64,000 bases of DNA from Paenisporosarcina sp050269735 (GCF_050269735.1 NZ_JBNNIX010000007.1:1-64000); one strand, 5' to 3'. Positions 1 through 7,907 are shown, numbered from the stretch's first letter. Program-made: numbers and translations. Notes: generated by a model not told the origin, from the sequence alone.

Positions 1-2
1 TT

Positions 3-215
3 AGTGATTTTGCTGCTTTAATCTTGTTAGTAGGCGTAGCTATCTATTGGACATTATTTTCGATTTGGGCAATCATCAATGCTTATCACAATAAACGATT
101 GAATATCGGTTGGGTTTTAGCTTTTATTATTTTTAATGTTTTGGGTTATCTGGTTTATAAGTTAAGTCAACAGATTACGAACGGTTTCTTAATTAACAAA
201 ACCCAAAAAGTCTAG
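3..215 (+). CDS. Small membrane protein, PLDc_N-like, 5' end outside window
   Basis: The reading frame is open to the left edge, so the true start is probably outside the window; the first internal start is a TTG at 24. The visible part is about 70 residues with two hydrophobic helices separated by a short basic loop (NAYHNKRLN) and a second helix containing FNVLGYLVYKL. That pattern resembles the two-helix N-terminal domain of phospholipase D nucleases (PLDc_N), which also occurs as a stand-alone small membrane protein. The resemblance is by eye only. A strong terminator follows at 293. Confidence 0.5.
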   Translation, partial: SDFAALILLVGVAIYWTLFSIWAIINAYHNKRLNIGWVLAFIIFNVLGYLVYKLSQQITNGFLINKTQKV

Positions 216-292
216 ACTTGAGTATTTAGCGATAAGAATAGATTTTCGCTTTATCCTGCTGACTGTCTTTTGTGGCAACCCACCTATTTATG

Positions 293-323
293 AAACCATT
301 GGCGTTCGCGCCTTCGGTTTTTT
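293..323 (+). terminator. Rho-independent terminator
   Basis: AAACC and GGCG pair with CGCC and GGTTT around a TTCG tetraloop, followed by a T run. It closes the transcript of the first gene. Confidence 0.7.
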
Positions 324-390
324 AGTTCACCTTTTTAAACTTTTTCATCCATTTTTTAATGTTCTCTTTAATTTCAAATCGAAGGTGATT

Positions 391-437
391 ACTTCCTAGT
401 CAGAGTGTTATGTCATCTGGGGTGCATGTGATATACA
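391..437 (+). repeat. Dispersed intergenic repeat, copy A
   Basis: One of four related copies with the core GTGTTATGTCA flanked by ACTTCCT on the left and GGTGCATGTGATATAC on the right. The others are at 1133-1172 (+), 18121-18164 (-) and 18775-18822 (-). The 324-533 gap holds this repeat and no convincing gene. Confidence 0.55.
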
Positions 438-533
438 AACCGTTCCAGCAATTGAATCGATGGGTTCTTCAGCCAGGTGAGCTGAAGAACTAATTGATAA
501 TTTTACGGGGAGTTTCTGAAAGGGGGATTGTTT

Positions 534-1121
534 ATGGATTTAACAAATTTCAAAAAAGAGCTTATTTCATTAAATAAGGATATTTATTTTGATTCAAATC
601 AGTATCTTCGTGAGAAATCATCAAATCCTTCTAAGTTAAAGCAGGTGATCCTTAAAGCCGAATCGTTATTGAAACAAGTAAAAGAAGATAGTTTAACTAG
701 TAAAAACAACAAGTATTTTCTTTACGGCACTTTAGGGAATCTTTATAGGATTTACGGGGAACCCAAAAATGCAATTAAATATTTAGAATTAAACCTTCAG
801 GATTCAATTGAGGAAAAGAACTACACCAGAGAAATTATCTCTTTAATTCGTCTCGGAGAAGCTTTGAAATATGACAATAACCTTGAACAAGCATTAGAAA
901 AATTCAATCAGGCACTGGTCAAAAGTTATGAAACTGAAGTGAATTCTCACTTAGATTTTGCATTACAACACAAAGGTAAATGTCTCTTAGAATTAAAAAG
1001 AGGAAAAGAAGCAATAAAATGCTTCCAAGAAGCGTTAGAACTTAGAATAGCAAAAGGCAGCTGCCCTTTAATTAATTCCTCTTTAAAAGCTATAGAGTTC
1101 GCACAAGGTGTCCAGGATTGA
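534..1121 (+). CDS. TPR-repeat protein
   Basis: A 195-residue, all-helical, soluble protein. Residues from about 60 onward show tetratricopeptide-type helix pairs, for example YLYGTLGNLYRIYGEPKNAI-like and ALEKFNQALVKSY-like segments, ending with AIKCFQEALEL. TPR proteins act as protein-binding scaffolds; no catalytic domain is attached. ATG 534 is chosen over TTG 528 because the GGGGG Shine-Dalgarno at 522-526 then has a 7-base spacing. It stands alone between two repeat-containing gaps. The partner is unknown. Confidence 0.75.
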   Translation: MDLTNFKKELISLNKDIYFDSNQYLREKSSNPSKLKQVILKAESLLKQVKEDSLTSKNNKYFLYGTLGNLYRIYGEPKNAIKYLELNLQDSIEEKNYTREIISLIRLGEALKYDNNLEQALEKFNQALVKSYETEVNSHLDFALQHKGKCLLELKRGKEAIKCFQEALELRIAKGSCPLINSSLKAIEFAQGVQD

Positions 1122-1132
1122 ATGATTGAGGG

Positions 1133-1172
1133 ACTTCCTCATCCGGGGATTATGTCACCTACTGTGTATGCG
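1133..1172 (+). repeat. Dispersed intergenic repeat, copy B
   Basis: Contains ACTTCCTCATCCGGG and ATTATGTCACCTA, matching copies A, C and D. It follows the TPR gene immediately. Confidence 0.5.
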
Positions 1173-1224
1173 TTATGCCAGTTGCGTAATTGAATCGAGG
1201 TTTTACGGACGGAATATCCAGTTT

Positions 1225-1259
1225 CTTGTTCAACTAACGCAGCAGTTTAGTTGAACAAG
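1225..1259. repeat. Perfect 13-bp inverted repeat of the TTGTTCAACTAA family
   Basis: CTTGTTCAACTAA and its exact reverse complement TTAGTTGAACAAG are separated by 9 bases. Related arms occur at 18055-18066 and 18425-18486. There is no T run, so it is better described as a repeat element than as a terminator. Confidence 0.6.
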
Positions 1260-1310
1260 GATTCAATTGTTGAAATTCCAAAAAAGAAATAAAAACTAGG
1301 AGTGGTTATT

Positions 1311-1532
1311 ATGAAAAAAAACTTACCCATAATACTTCAAACTATTGGTCTTTTAGGGTTTGTTTTGGCCTTTTTACAATACGAAATCGGGTGGTTTATT
1401 GGGTTCTTTTGTACTGGCATTTTCTTTATAATGGACAAAGAAAGTAAGCAAAAAAACTTCAGTAAAATAGTTGGGGTCTTAGCCCTTTTATATTCATTTT
1501 ATTACTTATTTACTAAAGTAAATCTTTTCTAA
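1311..1532 (+). CDS. Small membrane protein, unknown
   Basis: A 73-residue, almost wholly hydrophobic protein with three likely helices: about residues 6-24, 27-43 and 52-68, with a lysine-rich loop (DKESKQKN) between the second and third. ATG 1311 is preceded by AGGAG at the right distance; the GTG at 1302 overlaps that site and is rejected. I do not recognise a family. Its nearest neighbour downstream is a possible micro-ORF at 1584. Confidence 0.6.
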   Translation: MKKNLPIILQTIGLLGFVLAFLQYEIGWFIGFFCTGIFFIMDKESKQKNFSKIVGVLALLYSFYYLFTKVNLF

Positions 1533-1583
1533 TTATTAATAATGTATCCATTACTTTGGTTATATAGAGGGTGTTGAACTCCC

Positions 1584-1658
1584 ATGAAAATTGAAATCAA
1601 AATCAAAAAAGTGCAAATTAAAGTGGACCCAGTAAAAAAACTTTTTAAAAAAGGCTGA
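1584..1658 (+). CDS. Possible 24-residue basic peptide
   Basis: ATG at 1584 opens a very lysine-rich frame ending in TGA at 1656-1658. A GAGGG stretch lies 12 bases upstream, which is a poor ribosome binding site. The composition (10 Lys of 24) is unusual, but the length allows chance occurrence. It could instead be part of the leader of the structured region that follows. Confidence 0.25.
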   Translation: MKIEIKIKKVQIKVDPVKKLFKKG

Positions 1659-1659
1659 G

Positions 1660-1960
1660 CCTTAGTCAGCATTATTATTAAGCAGCTAGCTAATCTGATT
1701 AAAATCCTCCCTCTAGTAAGAAGTATAGGGTGGTTAGCTAGTGCAACAATCTGAGTAGGATTAATCTCCCATGAGTGCTACCCCTAAAGGGCGTGACATT
1801 TTGTGATACACCGTTGTTGTTGGAGTCAGACTAACGGTTGGTCTCTACGGCACCATAGTTCATGGACCTTCATCTCCCGGCCGTAGTAATCTATACTGTT
1901 CTACACAGATTTTCATCCTCTGTGGTGTAGCGCTGGTTTTGCGATGCATAGGTGGCTAAC
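1660..1960 (+). ncRNA. Hairpin-rich non-coding region, candidate structured RNA
   Basis: No gene is seen here, but several self-complementary segments are nested. CTAGCTAA (about 1686) pairs with TTAGCTAG (about 1733) around an inner CCCT/AGGG stem. CCCCTAAAGGG forms a short hairpin near 1783. AGACTAAC pairs with GTTGGTCT near 1829-1846. Base composition is also more GC-rich than the neighbours. This could be the RNA end of a lost IS605/TnpB-type element or an independent RNA; the family is not recognised. Strand is inferred from the flanking genes. Confidence 0.35.
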
Positions 1961-1990
1961 TGGTTCTTTACTTCAATAAGGAGTGATAGC

Positions 1991-2338
1991 TTGAAAAATT
2001 ATATCTATCTAATGACACTTTGTTTGGGAATTTTCCTCTCAGCTTGTTCAAATATCCCTGCAACAGAGTTTGTTTCAGAAACACCTTTTCTCACAGGACA
2101 CGTTGTGGAAATTAATAATGAGAAACAAGTTTTTGCAATTATCGAAGATATTTCAAAGCAAGAAGCATTGGACCACCAAACTAAAGAAGACAGTTCCAAT
2201 GAAGTTTGGATTTATATTAATAAGGCAAAAATTGATGGAAAGTTTAAGATTGGCGATAAAGTTGCTATTTGGAAGAATTCCGATGGTCCCGAAAAAACAG
2301 GTGTAATTGCAAAACGAATTGTTGTGTTGGAAGAATGA
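1991..2338 (+). CDS. DUF3221-type lipoprotein
   Basis: A 115-residue secreted lipoprotein. The N-terminus has a hydrophobic stretch ending in the lipobox LSAC, with Cys at about residue 19. The remainder (GHVVEI, FAIIEDI, WIYINKAKI, GDKVAIW, ARIV-like end) fits the small beta-barrel DUF3221 family (YobA-like) of Bacillus, whose function is unknown. The TTG at 1991 is chosen as start because AAGGAG at 1978-1983 sits 7 bases upstream and the upstream in-frame ATG lacks one. It is followed by its own terminator. Confidence 0.75.
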   Translation: MKNYIYLMTLCLGIFLSACSNIPATEFVSETPFLTGHVVEINNEKQVFAIIEDISKQEALDHQTKEDSSNEVWIYINKAKIDGKFKIGDKVAIWKNSDGPEKTGVIAKRIVVLEE

Positions 2339-2416
2339 TTAAACTACGGCACAATTGAATTTCAGTCGTTGTCTTTCTTCAACTAACGCTTTAATAAAAA
2401 ATAAACTTATTTAATT

Positions 2417-2445
2417 GCTCACCAATCAATGGGGAGCTTTTTTTA
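2417..2445 (+). terminator. Rho-independent terminator
   Basis: GCTCACC and GGGGAGC form the stem, followed by seven T. It closes the DUF3221 lipoprotein gene. Confidence 0.75.
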
Positions 2446-2576
2446 ATGATTTAACTTAAGATTTTCACTATCACTTTTATCAAACAAATCTCAAAATCAC
2501 TCAAACACAGACTATCCACTATTAGGTTCGAAAGAACACTAATATTTCTAGGAACTGTCTTTTCTATAAGAACCAA

Positions 2577-2633
2577 TCTACAAATCTACATGTAGATTTG
2601 TAGATTGATATACATGTAGATTTGTAGACGTAG
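2577..2633. repeat. Partition/replication repeat block 1, with a 28-bp perfect palindrome
   Basis: Positions 2577-2604 are a perfect 28-bp palindrome centred on TACATGTA. A second copy of TACATGTAGATTTGTAGA follows directly. The same unit recurs nine times at 4061-4445. The position upstream of parA suggests a binding site for the RHH partner, acting as a parA operator and possibly as a centromere. The rest of the 2446-2799 gap shows only AT-rich promoter-like sequence. Confidence 0.75.
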
Positions 2634-2799
2634 AAAAAAACCTTTAAAACCCTTGATTTATCCTATGTTTTTCTTAATGAAGGTTGTACTATAGTAAAAA
2701 CAATGTTATTTTTAAATTATTAGTTATTTCCATCAGTCTACAAGTATACGAAAAGATAAAACATAATTTACTAATTCCATAATAAAAGGAGGCAATTCA

Positions 2800-3657
2800 A
2801 TGAACAACTTATCATGTCAAGTTATCACATTTGGAAATTTCAAAGGCGGTACTGGTAAAACTACGAACAGTACAATGATTGCATATTGTTTAGCTAATAT
2901 GGGTTACAGAGTGTTATTAAGCGACCAAGATCCTCAAGCTAATGCAACTAGTTTATTTCTGCGGACCAAGGCATTATTAGAAGATGATATTGTTTCGTAC
3001 GAAAAGACATTGATGTCCGCAATTCAGGAAGAAGATTTAAGTAGCATTGTTACTCAAATAAAGGATAATTTATACCTTCTCCCAAGTTTCAGTGACTTTG
3101 CCCAGTATCCAAAGCTATTAGAAAAAAAATTCCCTAATGAAATTGATCGTGTACAGTTTTTCTCTAAATTGTTGCAACCATTAAAGGAAGACTATGATTT
3201 TATTTTCATTGATGTTCCTCCGACCATCTCAATTATCACGGATTCAGCTTTATATGCTTCTGACTTTGTCGTTGTTGTTCTACAAACACAAGAGAGAAGC
3301 CTACAAGGCGCTGAAGGATTTACCACTTATCTTCAAACATTAATAGATGATTATGATGCGGATCTCGATATCTTAGGAATTCTTCCTGTCTTATGGAAAA
3401 ATGGTGCAGCCGTAGATATTCAGACGCTCGATACGGCCAAAGAGATTTTTGGCGAACATAATATATTCCAAAAAGTAGTTAAACAGATGGAAAGATTAAA
3501 ACGATTTGACATGACGGGCATTACTGAAAATGATATGCATGATAAAAATGTCATTGAAAGCTATACCCTTGTGGCCACTGAGTTTATTCATCGATTAGAT
3601 GCAGCAGTTAATTCATCAGATTCAACAAACACGATTGGAGAGGTTGTAGATGTCTGA
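2800..3657 (+). CDS. parA: ParA-family plasmid partition ATPase
   Basis: A 285-residue P-loop ATPase that drives plasmid segregation. The deviant Walker A motif KGGTGKTT is near residue 15. A second motif, SDQDPQANAT, follows near residue 42, and the Walker B region is DFIFIDVPPT near residue 131. There is no N-terminal HTH, so it looks like a small (type Ib-like) ParA that relies on its partner for DNA binding. AAAGGAGG precedes the ATG. The stop overlaps the start of the partner gene by 8 bases, showing translational coupling. Repeats flank the operon on both sides. Confidence 0.92.
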   Translation: MNNLSCQVITFGNFKGGTGKTTNSTMIAYCLANMGYRVLLSDQDPQANATSLFLRTKALLEDDIVSYEKTLMSAIQEEDLSSIVTQIKDNLYLLPSFSDFAQYPKLLEKKFPNEIDRVQFFSKLLQPLKEDYDFIFIDVPPTISIITDSALYASDFVVVVLQTQERSLQGAEGFTTYLQTLIDDYDADLDILGILPVLWKNGAAVDIQTLDTAKEIFGEHNIFQKVVKQMERLKRFDMTGITENDMHDKNVIESYTLVATEFIHRLDAAVNSSDSTNTIGEVVDV

Positions 3658-4012
3658 TTTACTTAGAAAGAAACAACCAGCGAAGATTGAAAGAAGCCAA
3701 AACGTTGTTCCTAAAAATACTTTTAATATCAAAGAATTTGAACCGATTCAAGAACCTAAAAAAGAATCAGCTCCCCCCTCGTCAACAAAGAAAGCAAACA
3801 ATAGTAATGTGACGACCGAAAAAACCACGACTGTTCGTGTAAGTGTGAATACCAAAAATAAGTTAAATGCCCTAGTTACATTGGGTATAGCCACAACGGT
3901 TGACGATGTAACAGATTTGTTAATTAATGATTACCTTACCAATATATTAACTAAGGACGAAAGAAAACAATTTGAAATTATCTTCGACCTTTATAAAAGT
4001 AAAGCTAAATAA
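3650..4012 (+). CDS. Ribbon-helix-helix partition partner (ParB/ParG-like)
   Basis: A 120-residue protein with a disordered, charged N-terminal half (about residues 1-60). The C-terminal part has the pattern TTTVRVSVNTKNKLNAL...VDDVTDLLINDYL, typical of a ribbon-helix-helix DNA-binding fold. Such small proteins bind centromere repeats, repress the par operon and stimulate ParA through their flexible tail. The overlap with parA and the neighbouring TCTACATGTAGA arrays support this. RepB-like copy control is the alternative. Confidence 0.8.
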   Translation: MSDLLRKKQPAKIERSQNVVPKNTFNIKEFEPIQEPKKESAPPSSTKKANNSNVTTEKTTTVRVSVNTKNKLNALVTLGIATTVDDVTDLLINDYLTNILTKDERKQFEIIFDLYKSKAK

Positions 4013-4018
4013 TACTCT

Positions 4019-4052
4019 AAGATGAAATAGTTGCTGCTATTTCATCTTTTTT
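4019..4052 (+). terminator. Terminator of the par operon
   Basis: AAGATGAAATA pairs perfectly with TATTTCATCTT around an 8-base loop, followed by a T run. Confidence 0.85.
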
Positions 4053-4060
4053 AAAAGCTG

Positions 4061-4195
4061 TAGACCAATCTACATGTAGATTGGTAGATTGGTCTACATG
4101 TAGATTTGTATATTTGTAGATTCGTATACTAATAGATTTGTAGATGAATCTACATGTAGATTTGTAGACACGTCTACATGTAGATTTGTATTATC
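4061..4195. repeat. Repeat block 2 (TCTACATGTAGA units)
   Basis: Four TACATGTAGA cores (about 4071, 4096, 4151 and 4175), mostly extended as CTACATGTAGATTTGTA, with further GTAGATT half-sites between them. Each core is itself palindromic. It lies between the par operon and the primase gene and forms a centromere or iteron region with blocks 1 and 3. Confidence 0.8.
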
Positions 4196-4300
4196 GTCAG
4201 TTCGAAATAAAATATATATGTTATTTGATTTTAAATTGCTGGAAGTATTGATGTATCAAGTTCTTAGAGACCTTTCATAAAAAGAAAACCAAACAAAATT

Positions 4301-4445
4301 GTAGATATGTAGATTGGTCTACATGTAGATATGTAGATTAGTCTACATGTAGATTTGTAGATTTGGTTACATGTAGACTAATCTACATGTAAATTAGTAG
4401 ATATGTAGATTAGTCTACATGTAGATTTGTAGACTAATCTACAGT
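4301..4445. repeat. Repeat block 3 (TCTACATGTAGA units)
   Basis: Five further cores (about 4320, 4343, 4370, 4384 and 4415), two with a changed base (TTACATGTAGA and CTACATGTAAA). The spacing is irregular, about 14 to 31 bp, which fits paired RHH binding better than evenly phased iterons. Between blocks 2 and 3 (4196-4300) and from 4446 to 4559 I see no gene. Confidence 0.8.
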
Positions 4446-4559
4446 CGCTGAAAACGCCTCAAACCCCTATTGTATAAGGGTTCTTGCTCTTCTATACTTT
4501 GTAACTAATTGAGATAGTGATAGTTTCTCTTACTTAGTTGCGAAGAAAGGAGATGTGAA

Positions 4560-6071
4560 ATGGGCGATATAAAGTTATTGTTCGACTTAGTTCTTCATAA
4601 TGGATTGATGGAATACAAAAAAATCGGATCACGCACATCTCTATTAAATCAAGTTGCAGCTAGTAGAAGAAACTCTCAAAGTAAAAAAGGCAGTGTTTTT
4701 GTTACTCGGTCCAAAGAAGACTTGTTGTCCTCGAATGGCGTAAAAGGGTACATTGTATCTTCTAAAGAGTCGGTGATTGAAGATTATCAGGTGCTTTCTC
4801 ACTGGACTCCAAATGTTTTTAACTATGGTACTTACACCAACCAAAGTCGAAAGTACGTTAAAGGACATGTAGAAACCAACTTACAACAAATCAATACATT
4901 TGTTGTCGACATAGATTCCAAAAAACAATCCTATACCGAAATCTTGACGGTTGCACTCGATCACAGTGTCGGTGCCCCAACCTTAATCTTGGAAACCCCA
5001 AAAGGATTTCAGGTTTATTTTGTGTTGGACAAGCCTTTGTTCATTTCGAATAAACATGATTTTCGTGGTCTGAAAGTGGCCAAACGGATTTCAGAAAATA
5101 TTAAACGTAGCTTAGCGAAGGTTTTACAGGGAGTGGATCTTTCGTGTAACGACTTTGGCTTTTTCCGTATGCCAAAACAAGAAAACATTCGTTGGTTCTC
5201 CAAAGATATGACCTTTGATTTTGGCCATTTAATTGAATGGTCCAGAAGACAAGACGACAATCACGGACGCGGCTTATTTGTGGTCCACGAAAACCAATCA
5301 GCTCACGACGTTACACAAGAAGCCTGGTTCCAGGAATTACTGCATGCCAAACATGTAAAAGGGCAACAAGGGCAAATCGGTCGTGATAACTTGTTGTTTA
5401 CGTTGGCTCTAGCTTGTTACAGTGCTGGAAAAGAAGAGGACGAAACGTATAACTTGCTTGATGAAGCGAATTCTTCCTTACAAACTCCACTAAAGCACTC
5501 GGAAGTAAGGAAAATCATGAAAAGTGCGTTTCGAGGACGTTTCAAAGGGGCTCATTCCTCCTATATTAAACAACTGCTGGAAGAGTGGGGGAGTGGGAAA
5601 GAGATTGTTATTCAATCCAATCCGAAGGGATGGCACAAATTCAAGAAGGCTCGGAAAGATCGGTCTCGAAGTCATTACGAAGAGTGGGAAAGCGATATTT
5701 TAATGTATATCAGTACGCATGCGAATGTCGATCAACCCATTAAGTGGGGAACGCAAAAAGAAATCTGCGAAGAAATTGGCATCGCGCGCAGTACATTACA
5801 CGAAGTCGTGAAACAATCGACCAAAATTATGATGAAAATAGAAGGAAAAGGCTGCAAAGCAAAAACAGGTTTAACGTCTGTTGCTGTGCTTCTTCAGTGT
5901 GCGCTTTCATTCAACCAAGCCCATCGGGCAACTTATTACAAAGCTGTTCAACGAATGGTAAGCGAAAACGAGAATTCAGAAGCGATTCAATCACTGCATG
6001 ATACAGAAAAAGCTGTTCAACAGGCCGTCATACCAAGGGTTCCGGACCTATTTACGATCAATTCATCCTAA
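4560..6071 (+). CDS. Plasmid primase-like replication protein with PriCT domain
   Basis: A 503-residue protein. The first half resembles the archaeo-eukaryotic primase fold of plasmid Rep proteins: a VVDIDSK acidic motif near residue 117, then LETPKGFQVYFVLDKP, then a CNDFGFFRMPKQ segment near 200. Residues about 270-330 (RDNLLFTLALACYSAG...VRKIMKSAF) match the PriCT_1 helical domain found C-terminal to such primases. It probably primes or assists plasmid replication. AAAGGAG lies upstream of the ATG. The window also carries a separate RepA_N initiator, so whether this protein is an initiator or an accessory factor is open. Confidence 0.75.
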   Translation: MGDIKLLFDLVLHNGLMEYKKIGSRTSLLNQVAASRRNSQSKKGSVFVTRSKEDLLSSNGVKGYIVSSKESVIEDYQVLSHWTPNVFNYGTYTNQSRKYVKGHVETNLQQINTFVVDIDSKKQSYTEILTVALDHSVGAPTLILETPKGFQVYFVLDKPLFISNKHDFRGLKVAKRISENIKRSLAKVLQGVDLSCNDFGFFRMPKQENIRWFSKDMTFDFGHLIEWSRRQDDNHGRGLFVVHENQSAHDVTQEAWFQELLHAKHVKGQQGQIGRDNLLFTLALACYSAGKEEDETYNLLDEANSSLQTPLKHSEVRKIMKSAFRGRFKGAHSSYIKQLLEEWGSGKEIVIQSNPKGWHKFKKARKDRSRSHYEEWESDILMYISTHANVDQPIKWGTQKEICEEIGIARSTLHEVVKQSTKIMMKIEGKGCKAKTGLTSVAVLLQCALSFNQAHRATYYKAVQRMVSENENSEAIQSLHDTEKAVQQAVIPRVPDLFTINSS

Positions 6072-6165
6072 TTGTCCAGTCTGCCATTACATATCTGTAT
6101 ACGTATCCTGTTTAGGTTTTTGTATCCTTTGTTTTCTGTATCTATCTATCCTCTTTTTCTTTGCA

Positions 6166-6203
6166 AACAAAAAAACACAACCAGTAAGAGTCGTGTTTTC
6201 AGG
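6166..6203 (-). terminator. Terminator of the XRE regulator gene, probably bidirectional
   Basis: On the minus strand AACACGAC pairs with GTTGTGTT (one G.T), followed by seven T. It lies directly after the regulator's stop and between two convergent genes. Confidence 0.6.
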
Positions 6204-6518
6204 TTATTCGTTTTCAGGTGTTGTTTTTTCTAGTTGATAGGCTGTGAATCTATCTAAGATACGGTCCAGTTGTTGGTATTTGAAGTCCTCGGCAAACGCG
6301 CGGATAAAGACTTCGTTTGGATTGATATCGAGAACATTGCAGTAATGAACAATCCAGCCAATACTCGGATTGGACTTCCCGTTTTCAGCGAGGGAAATAT
6401 TCGCTGCATGTAGCTTACTTATTTTTTCGATTTGTTGGAGTGTTAATTTCTTTTCTGTTCGAATCTCTTTCAGGGCTTTGCCTATTTTTAGATAAATATC
6501 CGTTTCGTTTGCAGTCAT
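6204..6518 (-). CDS. XRE-family transcriptional regulator
   Basis: A 104-residue protein with an N-terminal helix-turn-helix of the Cro/CI type (about residues 11-65): IGKALKEIRTEKKLTLQQIEKIS, then ANISLAENGKSNPS as the recognition helix region. The C-terminal 40 residues are helical and may dimerise. It is divergent from repA and shares the 6519-6835 intergenic region with it. A role in controlling copy number or its own promoter is therefore plausible but not shown. A near-palindrome at 6586-6599 is a candidate operator. Confidence 0.85.
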   Translation of the reverse strand: MTANETDIYLKIGKALKEIRTEKKLTLQQIEKISKLHAANISLAENGKSNPSIGWIVHYCNVLDINPNEVFIRAFAEDFKYQQLDRILDRFTAYQLEKTTPENE

Positions 6519-6585
6519 TTTGGAAAATCCTTTCAGAAATCGATATGCAGTAAATCGGGTTAAGTGGTATACTGAACGTAAATTT

Positions 6586-6599
6586 TAGTGTATATACTA
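6586..6599. promoter_or_regulatory. Candidate operator between XRE gene and repA
   Basis: TAGTGTATATACTA is a near-perfect palindrome (one mismatched base pair) in the region shared by two divergent genes. XRE proteins bind such palindromes. Position and symmetry are the only evidence. Confidence 0.35.
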
Positions 6600-6614
6600 A
6601 AAAATCTCTACATA

Positions 6615-6653
6615 CTTGGTTATTGGACAGTTTGGCGACCAGCAATAACCAAG
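6615..6653 (+). promoter_or_regulatory. repA leader hairpin
   Basis: CTTGGTTATT pairs perfectly with AATAACCAAG around a 19-base loop containing TTTGGCGACC. In RepA_N plasmids the rep leader is commonly controlled by an antisense RNA that targets loops of this kind. No gene is seen in 6654-6835, so the leader would be long. The antisense RNA itself is inference. Confidence 0.5.
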
Positions 6654-6835
6654 TCTATCTGCAGAGAAATTTCAAGGAAAATTCATGTAATTAATGTGTT
6701 AAGTATAGCACTTGGTGGCATGATTGTGAACCTCAATTCATCTGTACATTTTGCCACGATGGATACAAGAACACGGGAGGCAACTCTTCTTTGGAATTTC
6801 TGGTTTTGTAGGGTTATTTGGAAGGGGAGTTTGAC

Positions 6836-7780
6836 ATGGCGAAAAAATTTCGTGTGCAAGAAGAAGTAGGGGAGCGCTTTTATCGTTTACCCAAAATCTT
6901 CTTCACAAGTGATCACTATAAAAAAATGAGCAATGACGCGAAGATTGCCTTTGCACTACTGCAAGATCGGTTGGAGTTATCCATTCGTAATCAATGGTTT
7001 GATGAGGATGGATATATCTATTTTTTATTCGCAAATGAGCAATTAAGCGAGATTTTAAATTGCAGCAAACCCACCGTCATCAAAATCAAAAAGGAACTGC
7101 AACAGGCTGAGTTGTTGGAAGAAAAACGCATGGGTTTATCCCAATCGAATCGTCTGTATTTATTGAAACCACAGGTGACAAATGAGGATGTAATTGATTT
7201 ACAAGAGAAGAATGAAAACCCGTCGCCTTTAGAGCCCCAACAGAAGTTAAAAAATTTAACTTCAAGAAATCAAAATTCTTTACTTCAAGAAGTTAAAAAT
7301 TTTAACACTAATGATACTGACCTTAGTGATACTGACTTTAAAGAGACTGAATATAAGATCTATCAAGACATTGAACAATTGGAGATTCCAGTTGTCATCA
7401 AAGATGTGCTGAAAAAACATCAAAAGAGATTGATAGATGACCATATTCAGATTCAAGATATAGCGAATCATTATTTAGGGCATGCATCCATTTTGAGCGA
7501 TTATCAATACGCAGATGCGTTAAACTATTCCCTTGAACGAACGCCTGGCAAGATTAAAAGCATTCAAGCGCGACTTACGAAAGCTGTAGAGGACAAGAAG
7601 CAATGGTTATGTGACCAGGAACAAAAAGGCGGATTTGAGAGAAAAGAAGAGAACGTGCCAGATTGGTTTGAAAAACATAAGGAAAGACGTCAAAATCCAG
7701 AAGCTGTTGAAGAAGATGAAGGTCTCTCTCCAGAATTGGAAGCGAAACGAGATGAGTTGTTAGCGTGGTTGAGAAGGTAA
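6836..7780 (+). CDS. repA: RepA_N-family replication initiator
   Basis: A 314-residue initiator of the RepA_N plasmids of Gram-positive bacteria. The N-terminal domain is diagnostic: GERFYRLPKIFFT, YKKMSNDAKIAFALLQDRLELS, YIYFLFANEQLSEILNCSKPTVIKIKKEL (a winged-helix fold). The middle, about residues 130-175, is low-complexity and encoded by repeated DNA that may be the origin. The C-terminal 80 residues are charged and host-specific in this family. ATG 6836 is chosen because AAGGGGAG ends 6-7 bases before it. The terminator begins inside the last codons. Confidence 0.93.
   Translation: MAKKFRVQEEVGERFYRLPKIFFTSDHYKKMSNDAKIAFALLQDRLELSIRNQWFDEDGYIYFLFANEQLSEILNCSKPTVIKIKKELQQAELLEEKRMGLSQSNRLYLLKPQVTNEDVIDLQEKNENPSPLEPQQKLKNLTSRNQNSLLQEVKNFNTNDTDLSDTDFKETEYKIYQDIEQLEIPVVIKDVLKKHQKRLIDDHIQIQDIANHYLGHASILSDYQYADALNYSLERTPGKIKSIQARLTKAVEDKKQWLCDQEQKGGFERKEENVPDWFEKHKERRQNPEAVEEDEGLSPELEAKRDELLAWLRR
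7245..7365. other. Intragenic repeats in repA, candidate origin of replication
   Basis: Within the repA linker there are two inverted-type units (TTAAAAAATTTAACTTCAAG and CTTCAAGAAGTTAAAAATT) and then three tandem degenerate units, AATGATACTGAC, TAGTGATACTGAC and TAAAGAGACTGAA. RepA_N plasmids studied so far carry their origin inside the rep gene at this position. Origin activity here is inferred. Confidence 0.5.
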
Positions 7781-7798
7781 TTCTTCTCAACTTTTTTT
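7768..7798 (+). terminator. Terminator overlapping the repA stop codon
   Basis: GTTGAGAA pairs with TTCTCAAC, with the TAA stop in the loop, followed by seven T. Confidence 0.85.
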
Positions 7799-7907
7799 AT
7801 TTATATATTAAATTTTTAAAGTCGTATTTTGAACTCTCTTGAATTAAAAACCCTTGAAATCGAAGCAATACTTGACCTTATTACCTAGAAAGAAAAGGAA
7901 ATATCAC

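Noticed and set aside
4061..4445. Repeat array that could be taken for a CRISPR locus
   Set aside because: Units are short, palindromic, irregularly spaced and changed between copies; no cas gene is present, and par genes flank it.
5744..6237. Two overlapping frames within and after the primase gene
   Set aside because: They lie in other frames of a well-supported gene, with no start signals.
6588..6869. Frame through the repA leader
   Set aside because: It overlaps repA out of frame, lacks a ribosome binding site and crosses the leader hairpin.
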